This document shows, piece by piece, positions 60,609 to 64,000 of a DNA stretch of 64,000 bases. Position numbers and translations under genes: made by a program. This DNA is from Phoronis australis (lineage: Eukaryota > Phoronida > Phoronidae): contig NMRA01000457.1 in the NCBI GenBank assembly GCA_002633005.1, positions 100,145 through 164,144 of the forward strand, written 5' to 3'. Under the pieces are notes generated by a model. It was not told the DNA's origin, searched no databases, and was given only the letters and a program-made list of their open reading frames with translations. Each line of letters begins with the position of its first letter. Position 1 is the first letter of the stretch.

Positions 60609-61606
60609 TCATTTACTTAGAGACGTGGTAGGTTGTTTGCAGACGTTTCGACCTGGTCCGTTAGGTATTTGTCGTTGAATGAGGGATTTCCCGCCTTTCG
60701 CTCGAGTACACGGGGGTAAGTGGAGTACTCGGTCCCGGTTCAAGACGGGGCGCTGACTGGTGATGTTTATGGCCTCTTTGAGCTTACGAGTATGCCAATT
60801 TTGTTCCTTGGCTAGGATCGTGGATGACGCAAGAGAGATGGAATGCCCAGTCGCCAAAATATGTTTCCCCACAGCTGTTGGTTTGTCTAGTTTCAGATGT
60901 TCTTTTAATCTGGTAAGGAACGGTCTCTTGGTTGTTCCAATGTAGGTGTGGTTGGGATCCTGGTCACATTTCAGCTGGTAATTGACCCCACATTGTTTAG
61001 CCAACGGGGTTGGGTCTCTGGGTCTGACTAGTAGGGAACGGAGGGTGTTGATAGGTTCCATGTAAGAGGAAATTCCGTGGGTTCTGTAGGTGTGTTGTAT
61101 GCGTTCAGATATTCCTCTTATATATGGGATGGCAAAGGAGGGACCATCGAGTTTTTCAGTAGATTTACGACTAGGGGGTCAGTGAACATCCATTCCTGGT
61201 ATCTATTAGCTCGCAATGCATCTTCAACGTGGTCCATCTCTTCGACATAGTCACGATAGTCAGTGATATAACGATCAGCTCTATCCAGGAGGGTATGGGC
61301 GACAGAATGTTTGTACTTTAAGGGGTAGTTGGAAGAAAATTGGAGGTATTGGTCCGTATGTGTCGGTTTCGATAACCAAACGCGCAAGAAACGAGACTTA
61401 CGGAAAGTATTGGTGGAGAATTTGGTAGGGTCAGGGTCCTCTTCCACATATCCGCACACACAAAAATAAAACGGCGGCGGCATCATATTATAATGGTAAC
61501 TCGAACATGTTGCCTTCAAAAGAGTGGTTTCACCCTCAGATCTACCAGTTGCACTCCTGGTGTTAAAGCACTGTGCAAAATTGTATACGGAATAACTCCT
61601 AGACAA
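60609..61606 (-). pseudogene. Penelope-like element remnant: reverse transcriptase tail and GIY-YIG endonuclease
   Basis: The minus strand first gives SKPTHTDQYLQFSSNYPLKY and KHSVAHTLLDRADRYI (61.2-61.4 kb), the end of a Penelope reverse transcriptase (the KPTHTDxYLxxxSxHP motif). Then, after a frame change near 61118, it gives IPYIRGISERIQHTYRTHGI. The GIY-YIG endonuclease follows: CGVNYQLKCDQDPNHTYIGT with TKRPFLTRLKEHLK and AVGKHILATGHSI (60.7-61.0 kb). The Tyr-x-Leu / Tyr-Ile-Gly pair and the Arg are in place. The frame breaks and the missing N-terminal reverse transcriptase show a dead 5'-truncated copy. It lies antisense in the intron between the two Ig3 exons. Confidence 0.85.
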
Positions 61607-61715
61607 CGACTTTGAACATTTTCCGAAGAATGGAGTGCAATCCTCTGTGCAAGTAGCAAACTAGACTCTATTGAACATTCGCTTCATATGGTGTTTTCGC
61701 AAAATGTTAACCAGC

Positions 61716-62738
61716 ATAGGCGGATTTAGGGGGGGCCCAGGGGGCCCGCCCCCCCCCCCTCCTTGGCTGCCGGAAAAGAAAATAAAACAGTAAGAGCGTA
61801 GGGAAATGGTGAGTATATTAATAAACCCCGGTAATTAGTACGGATGAAAAGAAGATTTAAATGTGTGCAGCTTTAGTGTTTGGGGGGGGCTCAAACCCAA
61901 TTTCAAGTGTCAGTCAAATTCGGAACACGGCGCATTCGTAACGGAGCTATGACTAAGTATAGGCTCTCCCGCGATATCCCAGGCGACGGCAGTGGCGCTG
62001 CGCACTACGACTCCGTTTTCGTCGTCGGCTCCACTGTGCAATGAAGAAAATTTACTTCATTTTTTAAAGAGAATGGAACCTGAGTGACGATGAAAAAACA
62101 GAAGCTGCTGGTAAGATGTGAATTTAAATCGAAGCCTTAGTGGATCACTCAGAAACTCGCAATACTCTCTTTTTCAAACCTTATCTTAAGACGATTTCCA
62201 AAGCAATCCCGTCATTATTGCCAACACGAAAAACGGATTTGGTCTTTTGGGCATTTGAAGACTATTTTAAATACGACAAATTTGTTAACAATTGATGGCA
62301 CAAAATATAAAACGTGTAATAAGCATTACGAAAAGAAGTAGGTTTCGCGCGCAAACGCTGTGGACCATAAACAAGTAGGTCTTTTAGTATGAGATTTGTA
62401 GTTAATCGTGGTGGTGTAGTGGTAACGCACGCGCTCCCTATCTGCCAGGTCGTGAGTTCGAATCTTTGGTACATTCAGTTTTTCTGTTTGACACGTTCTC
62501 CGCGTTTTGTTTTTTTTTTCCTTTCTTTCTTGGATAATACTTCAGGAATCAAGGAAAATGCTTGATTTTTAGAGGTAAAAACAGAAAAATTTCCTGAGCG
62601 GGAGGGGGGCAAATCCCCCCTCCCGACCTCCCCCAAGTCGGTGCTATGCGCATCTACAATCGTGGTTCAGTTTGCACAAATGCTTACAGCCGGACAAAAT
62701 GTTGGTCCCCCCCTTGTGATATCCTAGATCCGCCACTG
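61716..62738. mobile_element. 1-kb inverted-end insertion abutting an Ig3 exon
   Basis: The left end CATAGGCGGATTTAGGGGGG and the right end CCTAGATCCGCCACTG (ending 62738) are inverted relatives, of the same CAGTGGCGGAT type as 36332-36621. Flanking ACCAG at 61711-61715 and 62739-62743 may be the target duplication. It has G-runs inside both ends, no recognisable transposase and a nested tRNA-like SINE head near 62.4 kb. It ends 25 bp before the exon at 62764, so it lies where the branch point and pyrimidine tract of that exon would be expected. Confidence 0.65.
62401..62475 (+). repeat. tRNA-derived SINE head
   Basis: TGGTGTAGTGGTAACGC is a good pol III A box with a D-arm that pairs, and GAGTTCGAATC is a strong B box 40 bases later. 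The anticodon stem does not pair, so this is a SINE or tRNA pseudogene rather than a working tRNA gene. It lies inside the 1-kb insertion. Confidence 0.6.
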
Positions 62739-62763
62739 ACCAGCTTCGATTGCCATTTTGAAG

Positions 62764-62957
62764 GCCGACGACAAAAGTCACGTGGACAACTAATGCTTCT
62801 ATAAACGCCATCAATAATACAAATCCAAGCCGATCTCACGTGCAAATAATTTCTGAGATCACGCGAGATCATGCGGGATGGTACAAGTGTAAAGGGACAC
62901 ATCCATTCAACAACAGTGTCGTCGTTGGAGCATATGTAATGCAGGTACTTGTTTTAG
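62764..62957 (+). CDS. L1CAM/neuroglian-like adhesion protein, Ig3 second half
   Basis: A 194-bp exon. Its first base completes Trp with the previous TG, giving IFTGW-PTTKVTWTTNASIN. Then come RSHVQIISEITRDHAGWYKC, KGTHPFNNSVVVGAY and VMQVLVLG. VTW is the C-strand Trp and HAGWYKC the D-x-G-x-Y-x-C type F strand closing Ig3. NAS, NNT and NNS are sequons. The acceptor CATTTTGAAG is poor, with almost no pyrimidine tract, because the 1-kb insertion ends just upstream, yet the phase and domain fit are exact. The donor TTAG|GTAAGA leaves one base (phase 1). Weak splicing of this exon is possible. Confidence 0.83.
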
Positions 62958-63951
62958 GTAAGAGACGAGCTCCAAAACAAGTGAGTGTTGTTTTCTTCCC
63001 CATAACATTTAGAGTTTGCAAAGAGGATGACCGCCTCAAACTACACTTGAAATAGCAGACTGTAACTTCATTTCCAAAAGTCATTGCTCTATTCACAATA
63101 ACCTCTAGCCCGTGTACTTGGGCACGATGCTTCCGTTGGATAATTCACCGACCAAAACGTCGTGCCAATTTAGGCTAGAAGTTGGTATACATAGTATCAA
63201 CAGATATGAGAAGACAAAATATTAATGCCCACGGACAGGTGCCCGTATACACGTACATACAACGTTTTGCCCAACTTTGGCAACCTTAGTGATACAACAA
63301 GTAGATGGCTAATATCGAACTATGATCTTCCAAACAAATTTCAACTCAAAGCCACAGGTGTAGCATTAATGACGTGCCGGAAACATTCTCCATGAGTCAG
63401 CTGTAACTATGTGAAGGTTGAATGTTTAAGAATCGTGCAGCGTTCCTTTTGTTTCTATCTCTGACCCTCAGACAGAATGTCCCCACTTTTTTCGAAGAAA
63501 TGTGGCAACTTCCTTATCTCCCATTATATCTCGAACAGTTACAGAAGCCGGGTACCGGTACCGGTATCTGGCGTGAATATATAAACATCTAGAGAAACGA
63601 TGTGTCAACGAGAATGAGTACCAAGTTAAAAGTTAGACACTGTTAATTTTTTTTACACACTGAACTTATACAAATGACTTCTACACGGTAGTACAGTACG
63701 GTGACGGTTCATTGTGGACAGTTATGTCTATGTCTTCGTTCTTATCAAAATTCATTGCTGTAACTCATTTCAAACTGAATTATATTAGAGCCTGGTTTTT
63801 TTAAACAATGCTTAAAAATATTGCTTTCAAAACCATTCCAATAGAACAATGGCTCCTTTAATTGGGCTGGATATCGGAATCCCAGCCAAGGTAAGGATTG
63901 TTCCCATTTCATTAATAAGACCGGCTGTTAGTAACGGGCTTGTTTTCACAG

Positions 63952-64000
63952 GAGGTTTGGCCGATGTGTGCTTCGTCTTCCAAGGAATAACTTACAAATA
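63952..64000 (+). CDS. L1CAM/neuroglian-like adhesion protein, probable start of Ig4 (3' partial)
   Basis: After the acceptor TTGTTTTCACAG the frame GLADVCFVFQGITYK looks like the B strand and first Cys of a further Ig domain. The two opening bases GA would complete a Gly codon after a phase 1 donor. Joined straight to 62957 it would lack the roughly 15-20 residues that normally open Ig4, so a small exon is probably missing. One candidate (63845-63890, NNGSFNWAGYRNPSQ) leaves the right phase but has an incoming phase that does not fit. The exon runs off the window. Confidence 0.42.

Noticed and set aside
62401-62475. Functional tRNA gene
   Set aside because: A and B boxes and the D-arm are good, but the anticodon stem does not pair and no acceptor stem was found, so a SINE head is more likely.
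63845-63890. Small exon candidate NNGSFNWAGYRNPSQ before the probable Ig4 exon
   Set aside because: The outgoing phase fits 63952, but the incoming phase does not fit the donor at 62957 and an in-frame stop lies directly upstream.

Overview
This is a window of AT-rich, intron-rich animal DNA. There are no bacterial-type genes. The exons have GT-AG borders and one GC-AG border. They are small (95 to 270 bp), lie in kilobase-scale introns, and are surrounded by many families of transposable elements. The frequent palindromic word ACATGTAC, the Penelope, DIRS-like and gypsy retroelement remnants, and the tRNA-derived SINEs suggest a marine invertebrate, perhaps a non-vertebrate deuterostome or a mollusc. 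The sequence alone does not settle the species. Two host genes can be read, both on the + strand and both running off an edge of the window.

Left edge to about 11 kb: the catalytic end of a membrane-type guanylate cyclase. Three exons are clear (1-273, 5093-5187, 10955-11053). The conserved exon that normally lies between the second and third, carrying the LRIGIHTG-type segment, could not be found. The flanking phases would still join in frame without it. The introns hold a SINE, small tandem repeats and a gypsy pol fragment.

11.4-19.1 kb: a 66-bp tandem array that looks like an amplified transposon end, then a dispersed repeat of about 0.6 kb with an inverted partner at 28.3-28.8 kb. After these comes a 5.9-kb element (13205-19142) with long inverted ends. 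The ends carry repeated AAGATGGCGG-like motifs. Inside, on the minus strand, is a decayed gene whose product combines motifs that I read as a FEN1/XPG-like (PIN-fold) nuclease with a tesmin/TSO1-like CXC cysteine cluster. This is the most interesting object in the window.

19-55 kb: mostly non-coding and repeat-derived. It holds hairpin MITEs, two non-LTR retrotransposon RNase H remnants (25.6-26.3 and 39.3-40.4 kb), THAP-domain remnants (27.5 and 47.1 kb), a hAT transposase fragment (37.1-37.6 kb), three copies of an unidentified repeat of about 1 kb (34.5, 43.3 and 48.0 kb), and a tyrosine recombinase remnant broken by nested insertions (50.3-52.2 kb).

56-64 kb: consecutive exons of an immunoglobulin-superfamily adhesion protein resembling the L1CAM/neuroglian/neurofascin group. 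Ig1 to Ig3 are complete and Ig4 begins at the right edge. Inter-domain introns are all phase 1. One intron uses a GC donor. An antisense Penelope remnant and a 1-kb inverted-end insertion sit in the intron inside Ig3, and the insertion ends only 25 bp before the next exon. A possible signal-peptide exon lies 22 kb upstream at 33634-33739.
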